Positions 1-9,782 are shown, counted from the stretch's first letter. The stretch is DNA of 64,000 bases from an uncultured Alphaproteobacteria bacterium (GCA_947258435.1 CAMYID010000018.1:62001-126000); one strand, 5' to 3'. The notes: a model not told the origin generated them from the letters alone. Numbers and translations: made by a program.

Positions 1-726
1 GCCACCCTCTGCAAACGGATCAACGCCATGGGTCGCACCAAGCTGCATGGCGAGGTCGCGTTTTTCGGGCACAGGGTCAACCGCGATGATCTGGCTTGCA
101 CCATTGATGCGCGCGCCCTGGATAATCGAGAGCCCGACGCCACCGCAACCAACGACCGCAACGGTTGAACCTTTATGCACATTTGCGGTATTGACCGCCG
201 CACCCACGCCCGTGGTTACGCCGCAACCGACAAGACAAACCGTATCAAGCGGCGCATTATCGCCGATCCTGACCGCCGATCCTGCCTGGATTACCGAACG
301 TTCGGAAAAAGTACCAAGCGCGCCCATATGAAAGACCGGCGTGCCATTCCTGCTAAACCGCGTGCTGCCGTCAAGCATCCGGCCGGTCGCCATCAGCTTG
401 CCCATCTGGCTGCACATGAAGGGTTTGTCCTCCTCGCACATGACGCATTTGCCACAACTTGGGGTCAGCACCGCAATCACATGGTCGCCGGGCTTGAGAT
501 CGGTGACCCCGGGCCCCACCTCCTCGATGATGCCGGCCCCTTCATGTCCGAGTACCATCGGCGTACGGCCACCCATCACCCCGTGCAGAATGGAATAGTC
601 GCTGTGGCAAATGCCACTTGCGCTGTATTTGATAAGAACCTCACCCTCCTTGGGGCCTTCAAGATCCAGTTCCTCGATGACCAGAGGCTTGTTCGCCTCA
701 TACATCACTGCCGCTTTCGTTTTCAT
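1..726 (-). CDS. Zinc-dependent alcohol dehydrogenase, partial (3' end outside window)
   Basis: Medium-chain dehydrogenase that would oxidise an alcohol with NAD(P). The N-terminal 242 codons are visible; the gene runs off the left edge. The catalytic zinc site shows as CHSDYS near residue 40 and GHE near residue 61, and the four-cysteine structural zinc lobe follows (CGKCVMC...C, residues ~91-105). A GGAGG ribosome site lies 7 nt before the ATG at 726. The protein is clearly a paralogue of the next gene upstream (759-1859), which ends only 32 bp away, so the two are a tandem duplication, probably co-transcribed. Substrate unknown. Confidence 0.9.
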   Translation of the reverse strand, partial: MKTKAAVMYEANKPLVIEELDLEGPKEGEVLIKYSASGICHSDYSILHGVMGGRTPMVLGHEGAGIIEEVGPGVTDLKPGDHVIAVLTPSCGKCVMCEEDKPFMCSQMGKLMATGRMLDGSTRFSRNGTPVFHMGALGTFSERSVIQAGSAVRIGDNAPLDTVCLVGCGVTTGVGAAVNTANVHKGSTVAVVGCGGVGLSIIQGARINGASQIIAVDPVPEKRDLAMQLGATHGVDPFAEGG

Positions 727-758
727 TGAATTTCCTCCCCCTGCATCGTCGCGCAGGA

Positions 759-1859
759 TCAATCGAACATGATGACCGAGCGCGCGCCTTCGCCACGGCT
801 CATTTCCTCGAACGCCTGATTGACATCTTCGAGGCGGATGCGTTTTGTGATCATCTCGTCGAGTTTCAATTCGCCATCCATATACCAGTCAACAAACAAG
901 GGCAGATCGCGCGTCGGCCGGGACGAGCCATAGACCGAACCGCGCAACTCCTTCTCCGCAAACAGATTGGCGACAGGCAATTCATATTTTTCCCGCAGAT
1001 TGGGCACGCCGACGATAATCGCCTCCCCCGTCGGGCGCAGGATCGAATAGGCATCGTCGATCGTCTTCATCGAACCAAGCGCCTCGAAAGCAAAATGCAC
1101 GCCCTTGCCGGTAATTTCCTTCACTGTCTTCTTCAGATCCTCATTGAACGGATCGATAGTGTGTGTCGCACCAAGCGACATTGCCAGTTCGCGCTTTTCG
1201 GGCACCGGGTCAACCGCGATCAGCGGGTTCGCCCCCTTGATGCGCGCGCCCTGCAGGATGGACAGCCCGACACCGCCGCAACCGATTACCGCGACACTGT
1301 CGCCGGATTGGATATCAGCGGTATTGACCGCCGCACCGGTACCCGTTGTCACGCCACAGCCGATCAGGCAGCAGCTTTCAAGCGGCGCATCGTCGCGCAC
1401 TTTGACCGCACAGCCCGCCGGGATCACCATCTTTTCGGCAAATGAGCCGATCGCGAGCAGCTGATAAACGGTTTCATCACCATTCTTGAGCCGGGTCGTC
1501 CCATCCATCATGCACGACCCGCCCGAGGCCTTGGACATATCCATGCAGAGATATTCGCGCTCCTCAAGGCACATGGGGCATTTGCCGCAGCTCGGCGACA
1601 GGGAGACCACCACATGGTCACCGGGCTTCACATTGGTGACACCTGGGCCCACCTCCTCGACAATGCCGGCCCCCTCATGACCAAGCACCGCAGGCATCGG
1701 TGTACGCAGAATGCCGTGCAGCACCGAATAATCGCTGTGGCAGATACCGCTCGCCACAGTTTTGATCAGCACCTCATTTTCCTTGGGTGGTGCGATATCG
1801 ATTTCCTCGACGGTCATCGGCCCGCCGACCTCACGCATTACGGCTGCCTTGATTTTCAT
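759..1859 (-). CDS. Zinc-dependent alcohol dehydrogenase
   Basis: Complete 366-residue medium-chain zinc alcohol dehydrogenase. Catalytic zinc ligands: C40, H61 with E62, and C168. Structural zinc cysteines: C91, C94, C97, C105. The Rossmann glycine motif GCGGVG is at 193-198, followed by an Asp (VDP) that favours NAD over NADP. Family members of this shape oxidise primary or aryl alcohols or S-(hydroxymethyl) thiols; the sequence does not show which. A GGGAGG site precedes the ATG. It is first of a two-gene tandem with the paralogue at 1-726. Confidence 0.92.
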   Translation of the reverse strand: MKIKAAVMREVGGPMTVEEIDIAPPKENEVLIKTVASGICHSDYSVLHGILRTPMPAVLGHEGAGIVEEVGPGVTNVKPGDHVVVSLSPSCGKCPMCLEEREYLCMDMSKASGGSCMMDGTTRLKNGDETVYQLLAIGSFAEKMVIPAGCAVKVRDDAPLESCCLIGCGVTTGTGAAVNTADIQSGDSVAVIGCGGVGLSILQGARIKGANPLIAVDPVPEKRELAMSLGATHTIDPFNEDLKKTVKEITGKGVHFAFEALGSMKTIDDAYSILRPTGEAIIVGVPNLREKYELPVANLFAEKELRGSVYGSSRPTRDLPLFVDWYMDGELKLDEMITKRIRLEDVNQAFEEMSRGEGARSVIMFD

Positions 1860-2161
1860 GATGCTGGTCCTCCCTCCCCCCGGGCATGCGCAAATGCCGC
1901 CCGCTATTGTTGGTTATGTTGCCATCATTATGAAGAGCCGCAAACGCCCATGCAATATCGCGCGCGCTGATCGGGGCTTTTCTTTCGGGCAATTGTGATC
2001 ACCCCGGAAACGCCGTCACTCCGGGAAATCATCACCAAAGAAAAAGGCGCCCCCTCCTATCGCGGCAGGGGCGCCTTCGTCTCAATTCACTTGTTCACAG
2101 CCGATGCGGTATCCGCACCCGATGCGGGAGCAGACAAACCGCACCGGGCAGTTCGCTCCGC
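1860..2161. other. Intergenic region upstream of the ADH pair
   Basis: About 300 bp without a credible gene. It holds the terminator of the upstream deacylase (2044-2077) and must contain the promoter of the ADH pair. I see no confident -35/-10 pair or operator. Confidence 0.5.
2044..2077 (-). terminator. Rho-independent terminator of the deacylase gene
   Basis: Perfect 10-bp inverted repeat, AAGGCGCCCC (2044-2053) and GGGGCGCCTT (2068-2077), with a 14-nt loop. Read on the minus strand it is followed by a run of T (plus-strand A at 2041-2045), and it lies 85 bp past the stop codon at 2162. Confidence 0.85.
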
Positions 2162-3856
2162 CTAGGCGGCGGCACCGTTACGCAGCAACCGGCCCGGCAG
2201 CTTCTGCGCCGCGGGGTCGATCTGATCGACATTATCCTCGCGCAGCAGCGTACCATTCACGACGACCGCATCGATACCCGCAGCCTCCGAAATCAGGCGG
2301 TCCTCACCCGCCGGCAGGTCATAGACCCGCTTGAGCGAGCTGGCCCCCACCTTGTCGAGATCGATCACCACCACATCGGCGGGGCGACCTTCGGCCAAGA
2401 GACCACGATCGGTAATCCCGAATACTTCCGCCGGACGCGAAGTCAGCATACGGATCGCTTCCTCGACTGTCAGCACGCCCTTTTCGCGCACCCAGCGGCC
2501 AAGCAGATAGGTGGAGAAACAGGCATCGCAAAGCTGGCTTGCATGCGCGCCCGCATCCGACAGGCCCAGCACCGTTTCAGGATGCTTGAGCAGTTCTTCC
2601 ACCGCTTCTTCATCGGCATTTGCAACCGGCATCCGGAAGCGGGTTTCAAGATCGTTGGCAAGCGCGAGATCAAGCGCAAGATCAACCACATCCATGCCGC
2701 GTTCATCCGCCACATCCTGGATCGTCCGTTCCTCGACCGAGGTGTCGCTCGGGCAATAGGAAATCGTTGCCACCGGGAAGGCGCTGCCGAGATTATTGCC
2801 CGGCTTGGCGAGCATTTCGCGGAAGCTGTCGCGGAATTCCCTGGAGGCGTAAATTTCCTTCCGCTCGGGAATTTCCGCGCGCGAAATGACATTGAACGCC
2901 TTGGCGCTTTCAAACAGGAAAGGCGCCTTGAAATTGAATTCAAAATTCAGCGGACGGCAGGTCACCTGCGGCACCACGTCATGGCCGCTCGCAATCAGCT
3001 CTTCGGAACGGCGCAGCTGATCCTTATAGGAACCCGGCCCCGCGATCTGCGCCCCGGCAAGCAGCGCGGTCCAGCTGATCCGCCGGCCCGTCTTCTCGGT
3101 GATTTCGGCAAACTGGTCATAGGACAGTCCCTTGCCGATGGTAATCTGGATCATGCCTTTCTGGGCCTCGCCAAGCGCGCCCATCAGCTCCATCACCTCG
3201 TCATGGCTTGCCACCCGGCTTGGCACCGGTTTGCCGCGAAATCCCACATGGGTACGCGCCTTGGAAGTTGCAAAACCGATCGCACCCGCGTCAATTGCTT
3301 CGGCCACAAGCCGGCGCATTTCCGCAATCTCTTCCGGCGTCGCCTCACGCTCGGTCGCGTCCTCGCCCATCACATAAAGCCGCAGCGGCGTATGGCCGAA
3401 CAGCACACCGATATTGATCGCGGTGCCGCCTTTCTCAATCGCATCAAGATATTCGGGGAATGTTTCAAACCCCCATTCCTCGCCAAGTCCGGTTTTCAGC
3501 GCCTCAACGCTCATCCCTTCCACGCTTTCCAGCGTTTCGGCGATCAGCAGCCGGTGATCCTTGCGGGTCGGCGCGATACCAAAGCCGCAATTGCCGACCA
3601 CGACTGTCGTCACACCATGCCAGGGAGAGATGCTGAGCATCTTGTCCCACATGATCTGCGCATCGTAATGGGTGTGAATATCGACAAAGCCCGGCGACAC
3701 GACCTTGCCCGCCGCATCGATTGTCTTGGCCGCTTTGCCGGGCGCGGATCCCAACGCCACGATCCTGCCGTCCTTAATACCGACATCGCCGGCATAACCG
3801 GCTTTGCCCGATCCGTCGACGATTGTGCCGCCGGTGATCTTGATATCGTAGTCCAT
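2162..3856 (-). CDS. N-acyl-D-amino-acid deacylase family amidohydrolase
   Basis: Cytoplasmic metal-dependent hydrolase of the amidohydrolase superfamily, 564 residues, the usual size for D-aminoacylases, which release D-amino acids from N-acyl forms. Visible features are the N-terminal beta-sandwich start (IKITGGTIVDGSG), the HTH metal motif at H61-H63 (FVDIHTHYD), the Cys typical of the binuclear zinc site at C90 (VVGNCGFG), and a late LSDAGAH motif with the metal-binding Asp. It is followed by its own terminator. It lies downstream of a second amidohydrolase (4029-5159), perhaps part of the same catabolic group. Exact substrate not determined. Confidence 0.87.
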   Translation of the reverse strand: MDYDIKITGGTIVDGSGKAGYAGDVGIKDGRIVALGSAPGKAAKTIDAAGKVVSPGFVDIHTHYDAQIMWDKMLSISPWHGVTTVVVGNCGFGIAPTRKDHRLLIAETLESVEGMSVEALKTGLGEEWGFETFPEYLDAIEKGGTAINIGVLFGHTPLRLYVMGEDATEREATPEEIAEMRRLVAEAIDAGAIGFATSKARTHVGFRGKPVPSRVASHDEVMELMGALGEAQKGMIQITIGKGLSYDQFAEITEKTGRRISWTALLAGAQIAGPGSYKDQLRRSEELIASGHDVVPQVTCRPLNFEFNFKAPFLFESAKAFNVISRAEIPERKEIYASREFRDSFREMLAKPGNNLGSAFPVATISYCPSDTSVEERTIQDVADERGMDVVDLALDLALANDLETRFRMPVANADEEAVEELLKHPETVLGLSDAGAHASQLCDACFSTYLLGRWVREKGVLTVEEAIRMLTSRPAEVFGITDRGLLAEGRPADVVVIDLDKVGASSLKRVYDLPAGEDRLISEAAGIDAVVVNGTLLREDNVDQIDPAAQKLPGRLLRNGAAA

Positions 3857-3988
3857 GTCCCTCTCCCACCAAATTGGCTTTATTATTCCGGGCGTTCCGG
3901 CGTTTGCCGCCAGCTTGTGCGCTTATACCCTTATGCGCTTTTGCTCTTATATCCAGCCACCCGCATTTCCGCGAAGCGCGGATCGGAA

Positions 3989-4016
3989 ATCGGCGCGTCG
4001 TTACCAACGCGCCGAT
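3989..4016 (-). terminator. Terminator-like hairpin after the amidohydrolase gene
   Basis: Perfect 10-bp inverted repeat ATCGGCGCGT / ACGCGCCGAT with an 8-nt loop, 13 bp past the stop of the 4029-5159 gene. The T tract on the minus strand is short (ATTTCC), so termination may be weak and allow read-through into the deacylase. Confidence 0.55.
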
Positions 4017-4028
4017 ACAGTTTCCCGC

Positions 4029-5159
4029 TTATTCAGCCGCCATGGCAAGCGGTTCTTCCTTGACCGGCAGATTATAGAGCTTTTTGACATTGTCATGGCA
4101 GACTATGTTGCGCTCATCCTCTGTCAATTCGGCCGCATGCTCGGCCAGGATTTCCTGCGACCAGGGCCAGGTTGAATCGCTGTGCGGGAAGTCGTTGGCC
4201 CACATCAGCCGTTCGATATTCAGCATATCCTTCACCTTGAAGGCGACCCAGTCATCCTGGAAGGTCAGATAGATATTCTCTTTGAAATATTCGCTGGGCA
4301 GCTTCTCAAGCTCCTGTCCCTTCATCCAGAAGCGATGCCGCTTATAGGCATGATCGGCGCGATACATGAAATGAGGTGCCCAGCCCGCATCGGCTTCCAC
4401 GCAGCAGATCTTCAGCCTGGGATGGCGCTGGAACACACCGGAAAAGATCAGCATGCCCATAATATCCTGACAGCCACGGATGATCGACTGGAAGCTGTTG
4501 ATCCGCGGACCGCGATGCTGCTCAATGCCGTTCGCCTTGATCGTCAGAATATGGAAGGACAAAGGCATCTCAAGCGCGATTGCCGCTTCCCAGAACGGGT
4601 CATAGATCGGGTCATCATAGTCGGCCACCCCGGGATTGCCCGGCATCATTACGCCGACAAAACCCATTTTCTTGACTTCCTCAAGCTCCCTGATGCCTTC
4701 CTCAACACTGCGCAGGGCAATCTGGCCCAGCCCGAACAGGCGGTTCGGCGCGTCGGCGACAAAAGTTTGCAGCCAACGGTTGTAAGCGTCAAAGCAGGCC
4801 TTCTTGTAATCCATATCTTCCAGGTTACAGAGCATCATACCAACGGTGGGATAGATGATTTCCGCTGCAATCCCGTCACGATCCTGATCGGCCGCGCGCG
4901 CCTTGCCATCCCAGCCACTGCGCCACAGATCATCAAACTTGATGCCGCGCCCTTTCAGGTCAGCCGGGTCCTTGCCTGCCGCCGCGGCCAGCCCGACATT
5001 GATCGGCCGTTTCACTCCCTCAACCTCAAAAGCGCTGCCGCCGGCCCCGTCATCGATCATGCGCGGTGCGCGGTCCTTGAATTTCGGATCGATAAAATCG
5101 ACATAGCAATGTGGCGGCTCGGTAATATGCGAGTCCGATGAAATCATTTTTTTCAGCAT
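4029..5159 (-). CDS. Amidohydrolase-2 family metal-dependent hydrolase
   Basis: TIM-barrel hydrolase or decarboxylase of the amidohydrolase-2 (ACMSD-like) group, 376 residues. The D-x-H metal motif is at the N-terminus (SSDSHITEP, D9 and H11). Further candidate ligands are the His in FHIL, the His in RHPRLKICCVEADAG, and the Asp in WANDFPHSDST, which is the characteristic C-terminal motif. No signal peptide is seen. Members act on aromatic or cyclic acids; the substrate here is unknown. It is transcribed away from the DapC-like gene across a 440-bp divergent region and toward the deacylase, which may be co-expressed. Confidence 0.88.
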   Translation of the reverse strand: MLKKMISSDSHITEPPHCYVDFIDPKFKDRAPRMIDDGAGGSAFEVEGVKRPINVGLAAAAGKDPADLKGRGIKFDDLWRSGWDGKARAADQDRDGIAAEIIYPTVGMMLCNLEDMDYKKACFDAYNRWLQTFVADAPNRLFGLGQIALRSVEEGIRELEEVKKMGFVGVMMPGNPGVADYDDPIYDPFWEAAIALEMPLSFHILTIKANGIEQHRGPRINSFQSIIRGCQDIMGMLIFSGVFQRHPRLKICCVEADAGWAPHFMYRADHAYKRHRFWMKGQELEKLPSEYFKENIYLTFQDDWVAFKVKDMLNIERLMWANDFPHSDSTWPWSQEILAEHAAELTEDERNIVCHDNVKKLYNLPVKEEPLAMAAE

Positions 5160-5602
5160 GCGCGTCTCTCCCGACTTGCGCGCCGGCCCGAAACCGGCAC
5201 GGTGCGACTTTGTTGTTATGCCAGTCCGGCGCAGGCATAGCTGCCACCGACCTCACCAAATTGACTGACTAATTTCTCATCATAGATTCAAACGCGCATA
5301 ACCGCCTCGTGCAAGCAGAAAATGAGTCTTTCTGCGGTTTTTAGCTTTTTGCCAACAAACTGCCGCTTCTGCAAAGTGCCAGAAACACACCCCGCCCCAG
5401 ACATTGCCGGAAAGGCGGAAACCAGACCGGAAAGGCACGCCAAACCAGCAATTTTCCTACGATTCTTGCGCTTTTTGGGTATGCGCCATATGGTGCAGAT
5501 GTTTGTTATTTGTTCTGCGAATCACAGGATTGGCCCGCAGAACACCGCCGCCATCGCGCCAGGGTGGCACTGCTTTAATCGGCCGCAGAACGGCATGACT
5601 AC
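5160..5602. other. Divergent intergenic region
   Basis: 443 bp between two divergently transcribed genes with no convincing coding sequence. It should carry the promoters of both neighbours. The only distinct element I see is the near-palindrome at 5482-5497, listed separately. Confidence 0.5.
5482..5497. promoter_or_regulatory. Near-palindrome TGCGCCATATGGTGCA
   Basis: Sixteen bases with one mismatched pair around CCATATGG, 105 bp before the DapC-like start. The core CCATATGGTGCA also occurs in the perfect 20-bp palindrome at 59453-59472 upstream of the DsbA-like gene. This suggests a shared DNA-binding regulator, but CCATATGG is also an easily arising palindrome. Confidence 0.3.
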
Positions 5603-6814
5603 ATGTTGAATTCGAACCTTGACGTCTTACCGGAAAACGCTTTCCCCCGGCTTGCAGCGCTGATTGAGGGTTTGACCCCCGCGCACGCCCCGATTCCCTT
5701 GTCATTGGGGGAACCCGGCCATCCGATGCCCGACTTTGTCGGCGATATCCTGCAGGCCCACCAAGGCGATTACTCGAAATATCCACCGATTAACGGCACA
5801 GCGGAATTTCGCGCAGCCGCCGCCGGCTGGCTCAACCGGCGATTCGGGCTGGGGCCCTGCCCGGTTGACCCCGAAGGCGGGGTACTGCCACTCAACGGCA
5901 CACGTGAGGGGTTGTTTTCCATCGCCTTCATCGTCACCCCGCCACGCAAGGCGGGCAGACAGCCCGCCATCCTGATGCCGAACCCTTTCTATCAATGCTA
6001 TGCGGGTGCCGCGGCAGCCGCCGGGGCGGAGGCAGTTTATCTCGATGCGCCGGCGCAGACGGGTTTTCTGCCCGACCTCGATAAGCTGACGCCGGAACTG
6101 CTTGAACGCACCGCCCTGTTCTATCTCTGCTCCCCGGCGAATCCGCAAGGCGCGGTAGCCGGGCTTGACTATCTGCAAAGGCTCATCGCGCTGGCGCGGG
6201 AGTATGATTTCGTCGTCGCATTCGATGAATGCTATTCGGAAATCTATCTCGATACGCCACCTCCCGGCGGATTGCAGGCTGCCCGGATGATGGCGGAAAA
6301 GCCCGGCGGGATGGCGGAGCCCTTCGCCAATCTGCTCGTGTTCAACTCCCTGTCCAAGCGGTCCAATCTTGCCGGGCTGCGCAGCGGGCTGATCGCAGGC
6401 GACCCGGGGCTGCTTGCAAAGTTCCGGCAGTTCCGGGCCTATATCGGGCCGACCAATCCGCTGCCCTCCGACGCAGTTGCAACCGCCGCCTGGTCCGATG
6501 AGGCGCATGTAGTCGCCAATCGTGCCCTCTATCACGAGAAATTCGCGATTGCGGAGGAAATTCTGGCCGGGCATTTTGACTATTATACCCCGGCGGGCGG
6601 GTTTTTCCTGTGGCTCAATGTCGGCGATAGCGAGGCGGCGGCGAAAAAGCTCTGGCAGGCGGGAGGCGTAAAAGTCCTGCCCGGCAAATATCTTTCGCGC
6701 ACACAGCCGGATGGCAGCAATCCCGGCGAGAAATATATCCGTGTCGCGCTGGTAGGTGAGCGCGACAGTATCGCAGAGGGTTTGCGCCGCATCCGCGATG
6801 TGCTGAGCGGATAG
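5603..6814 (+). CDS. dapC: Aminotransferase class I/II, succinyldiaminopimelate transaminase-like
   Basis: PLP-dependent aminotransferase of 403 residues. The Schiff-base lysine is K252 in NSLSKRSNLAGLRSG, which is the DapC-type signature. The PLP-anchoring Asp and Tyr are in VAFDECYSEIY (~206-215) and the Asn is in CSPANPQG (~176-183). DapC converts N-succinyl-2-amino-6-oxopimelate to N-succinyl-diaminopimelate for lysine and peptidoglycan synthesis. It ends 37 bp before ftsK and is probably co-transcribed with it. Assignment as DapC rests on the motif context; another fold-I aminotransferase specificity is possible. Confidence 0.8.
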   Translation: MLNSNLDVLPENAFPRLAALIEGLTPAHAPIPLSLGEPGHPMPDFVGDILQAHQGDYSKYPPINGTAEFRAAAAGWLNRRFGLGPCPVDPEGGVLPLNGTREGLFSIAFIVTPPRKAGRQPAILMPNPFYQCYAGAAAAAGAEAVYLDAPAQTGFLPDLDKLTPELLERTALFYLCSPANPQGAVAGLDYLQRLIALAREYDFVVAFDECYSEIYLDTPPPGGLQAARMMAEKPGGMAEPFANLLVFNSLSKRSNLAGLRSGLIAGDPGLLAKFRQFRAYIGPTNPLPSDAVATAAWSDEAHVVANRALYHEKFAIAEEILAGHFDYYTPAGGFFLWLNVGDSEAAAKKLWQAGGVKVLPGKYLSRTQPDGSNPGEKYIRVALVGERDSIAEGLRRIRDVLSG

Positions 6815-6851
6815 CGGCGGGACGCGCAGGCAAGGCCGGGGAGACGCAGCA

Positions 6852-9254
6852 ATGGCAGGATTACAAGGCGCCGGTGCAGATACGCCACGGACCCTGCTGC
6901 CCGAAGGGGTACGGAATTTTCTGATTGTTCTGGCCATCCGGCTGGCCGCGCTTGTCCTGTTGGCCTGCGCCGCGGCAATGGCGGTTGCCTTACTGAGTTA
7001 TACGCCCGATGATCCGAGCCTGAATGTGGCAAGTACTGCACCGGTTGCCAATCTGCTTGGCCTGCGGGGCGCGCATTTTGCCGATTTCAGCCTGCAATGG
7101 CTTGGCCTGGCAAGCGCCCTTGTCATAGCGTGCCCGGCCAGCTGGGGCTACCGGATATTCCGTGAGCTGAAGTTGCGCCGCTGGTACTGGCGCCTGCTGT
7201 GTCTTGTCGCTGCCCTGCCTTTTGTCGCAATGCTGCTGGCCGGGGCCGGACCGGCAGCGAGCTGGCCACTGCAAACCGGTATGGGGGGGCTGATCGGCGA
7301 TCAGCTTCATGACGGGGCAGGCCGTATCCTGCGGGAATTGCCCTGGCAATTGCCCGGTTGGGCGATCAGTGCCATTCCCGCATTCGCGTCAGCCGCCATC
7401 GCACTGCCACTGACACTTTACGCGCTTGGCATTCGCTGGTCGGAATGGCGCAGTTTTTACGGTGCCGGCTATGGTCTGGCACGCCGGACAGGGGCCGTTA
7501 TCTGGCAAGCCGCACTGATTGCCGGACAATGGCTGCTGCATCGGTTGCGGGGCGGGCAAGAAGACAGCGTTGAGACGGGCCCCGCCACCGAAAGCGGGAC
7601 ACCGAGAACCACCCCGCGCAGCCGCGCAAGGCCGGATCCGGAAACGCAGGCGCCGGCAAAACGCATCACCCGAAAGAAACAGAAACCCGCGACCGGCAAG
7701 CGCGGACAGGCGGCGGATCAAGCCGCACTCGATCTGGGCCGGGTCGGCGAATATCAGTTGCCGCCACTGTCTCTGCTCGCAGCCCCCAGGAAGCGTGCGG
7801 AAACCCGTGGCGCAAGCGACGATGCGCTGGAACAGAACGCCAAACTGCTTGAAACCGTGTTACAGGATTTCGGCATCAAGGGGGAAATTCTCAAGGTTCA
7901 TCCCGGCCCCGTCGTCACGCTCTACGAACTTGAACCCGCGCCGGGCATCAAATCGTCGCGCGTCATCGGGCTGGCGGACGATATCGCGCGTTCGATGAGT
8001 GCGATTTCGGCACGCGTTGCGGTTATTCCCGGGCGCAACGCCATCGGTATCGAACTGCCCAACACCCATCGCGAAACGGTCTTTCTGCGCGAATTGCTGG
8101 CCTCGGATGCTTATGAAAAAACCTCCGCCCGGCTGACACTGGCGCTTGGCAAGGATATTGGCGGCGAACCGGTGATTGCCGATCTCACCGCCATGCCGCA
8201 TCTGCTGATCGCCGGCACGACGGGCTCGGGCAAGTCGGTTGCGATCAACACCATGATCCTGTCGCTGCTCTACCGGCTGCCGCCCAGCCAGTGCAAATTC
8301 ATCATGATCGACCCGAAAATGCTGGAACTTTCGGTCTATGACGATATTCCGCACCTGCTCAGCCCGGTGGTGACCGATCCGGGCAAGGCGGTGGTAGCCT
8401 TGAAATGGGCGGTGCGGGAAATGGAGGACCGCTACCGCAAGATGTCGCGACTTGGGGTGCGCTCCATCACCGCCTACAACGACCGCGTCACAAAAGTGCA
8501 GGAAAAGGGCGAAGTCCTCAAGCGAACCGTCCAGACCGGATTTGACGCGGATACTGGCCAACCGATCATTGAAGAACAGGAAATGGATCTCGACCCCTTG
8601 CCGCTGATCGTGATCATCGTCGATGAGATGGCGGATCTGATGATGGTGGCGGGCAAGGATATCGAAGGCGCGGTGCAAAGGCTTGCGCAGATGGCCCGCG
8701 CCGCGGGGCTGCATCTCATCATGGCGACGCAACGCCCAAGCGTTGATGTTATCACCGGCACGATCAAGGCCAACTTCCCCACGCGGATCAGTTTTCAGGT
8801 GACCTCGAAAATCGACAGCCGCACCATCCTTGGCGAACAGGGAGCGGAACAACTGCTTGGCCAGGGGGACATGCTGCATATGGCAGGCGGCGGGCGGGTC
8901 ACCCGTGTCCATGGCCCCTTTGTCAGCGATGACGAGGTGGAGCAGGCGGTTGCTTTCCTTAAAACACAAGGCGCACCGGAATATCTTGAAGAGGTTACCG
9001 AGGAACAGGACGGCGACATTACACCCGATATGATGGGGTTTGCAGGCGGCGGCGGAAATGAGGATTCCGCGCTTTACGACCGCGCTGTTGCCATGGTCGC
9101 GCAGCAGGGCCGCGCCTCAACCAGCCTGATACAGCGGCATCTGCGCATCGGCTATAACCGTGCGGCACGCATTATGGAACAGATGGAAGAACAGGGGGTT
9201 GTCAGCCCCCCCAACCATGCCGGCAAACGCGACGTGCTGATCGGCGATCACTGA
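6852..9254 (+). CDS. ftsK: DNA translocase FtsK
   Basis: Septum-anchored DNA pump that coordinates chromosome dimer resolution with division. The 800-residue protein has four N-terminal membrane segments (roughly residues 18-45, 75-95, 110-130, 160-190). A basic, Pro/Thr-rich linker shorter than in enterics follows, then the RecA-like motor with Walker A AGTTGSGKS (~452-460) and Walker B LIVIIVDEMADL. A C-terminal winged-helix gamma domain reads the polarity sequence (TSLIQRHLRIGYNRAARIMEQME). The length is normal for an alphaproteobacterial FtsK. It follows the DapC-like gene closely. Confidence 0.97.
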   Translation: MAGLQGAGADTPRTLLPEGVRNFLIVLAIRLAALVLLACAAAMAVALLSYTPDDPSLNVASTAPVANLLGLRGAHFADFSLQWLGLASALVIACPASWGYRIFRELKLRRWYWRLLCLVAALPFVAMLLAGAGPAASWPLQTGMGGLIGDQLHDGAGRILRELPWQLPGWAISAIPAFASAAIALPLTLYALGIRWSEWRSFYGAGYGLARRTGAVIWQAALIAGQWLLHRLRGGQEDSVETGPATESGTPRTTPRSRARPDPETQAPAKRITRKKQKPATGKRGQAADQAALDLGRVGEYQLPPLSLLAAPRKRAETRGASDDALEQNAKLLETVLQDFGIKGEILKVHPGPVVTLYELEPAPGIKSSRVIGLADDIARSMSAISARVAVIPGRNAIGIELPNTHRETVFLRELLASDAYEKTSARLTLALGKDIGGEPVIADLTAMPHLLIAGTTGSGKSVAINTMILSLLYRLPPSQCKFIMIDPKMLELSVYDDIPHLLSPVVTDPGKAVVALKWAVREMEDRYRKMSRLGVRSITAYNDRVTKVQEKGEVLKRTVQTGFDADTGQPIIEEQEMDLDPLPLIVIIVDEMADLMMVAGKDIEGAVQRLAQMARAAGLHLIMATQRPSVDVITGTIKANFPTRISFQVTSKIDSRTILGEQGAEQLLGQGDMLHMAGGGRVTRVHGPFVSDDEVEQAVAFLKTQGAPEYLEEVTEEQDGDITPDMMGFAGGGGNEDSALYDRAVAMVAQQGRASTSLIQRHLRIGYNRAARIMEQMEEQGVVSPPNHAGKRDVLIGDH

Positions 9255-9312
9255 ACAGCGCGACCCGGCCGGAACAACAGATCAGAACCGGCATGGTGAA
9301 ACTGTGTGGGCC

Positions 9313-9765
9313 TCACCCCTGCAGCTGCACCCGATCGCCAATCGCCACATGACCTGCCTGCGCCACGCGGCAGGTAACCCCGGCGCGCCAGTCGAGGGCC
9401 AGCGCTTTCCGCAACCCTTCATGGGCGGCATCCATGAAATGGCATGGCTCGCATTCATCGGTAATAACAAGCTCCACCGTACCGATCTTGAGCCTTGCAC
9501 CTACCCGGCCTTCAAGATCAAGCCCGCGGACGAACAGATTGGCGCGGCGCGTGGTCCAGGGCAGATCCGTGTCCACCGCCTCACACGCTGCCTGCCAGCC
9601 CTCCCGGGTGAGCACCGTGACCTGCCGGCCGGGGGACACACCCCGGAAATCGCCCTGCAATCCCGCCTCAACGCTGACCGCACAGTCAGACAACTCCTGC
9701 ATCGGCACACGCGGCTTGTCGCGCATGGCAATTGCCAACAGCTCACCTTGCATTTGCTCGCTCAT
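9313..9765 (-). CDS. MOSC domain-containing protein
   Basis: A 150-residue single-domain MOSC protein. The family binds or transfers sulfur on molybdenum cofactor or related substrates. The conserved cysteine region reads DECEPCHFMDAA in the second half. I chose the ATG at 9765 because AGAAGGGAAG lies 5 bp upstream. The same frame stays open further 5', but that part overlaps the SLC13 gene and looks unlike protein. It begins 17 bp after the SLC13 permease stop, so the two form an operon. It is convergent with ftsK. Confidence 0.85.
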   Translation of the reverse strand: MSEQMQGELLAIAMRDKPRVPMQELSDCAVSVEAGLQGDFRGVSPGRQVTVLTREGWQAACEAVDTDLPWTTRRANLFVRGLDLEGRVGARLKIGTVELVITDECEPCHFMDAAHEGLRKALALDWRAGVTCRVAQAGHVAIGDRVQLQG

Positions 9766-9782
9766 AACATCTTCCCTTCTGT

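Noticed and set aside
2543-4063. Long open frame (about 506 codons) antisense to the deacylase
   Set aside because: It mirrors the codon bias of the deacylase gene on the other strand, is Arg/His-rich, has no motif and crosses an intergenic region.
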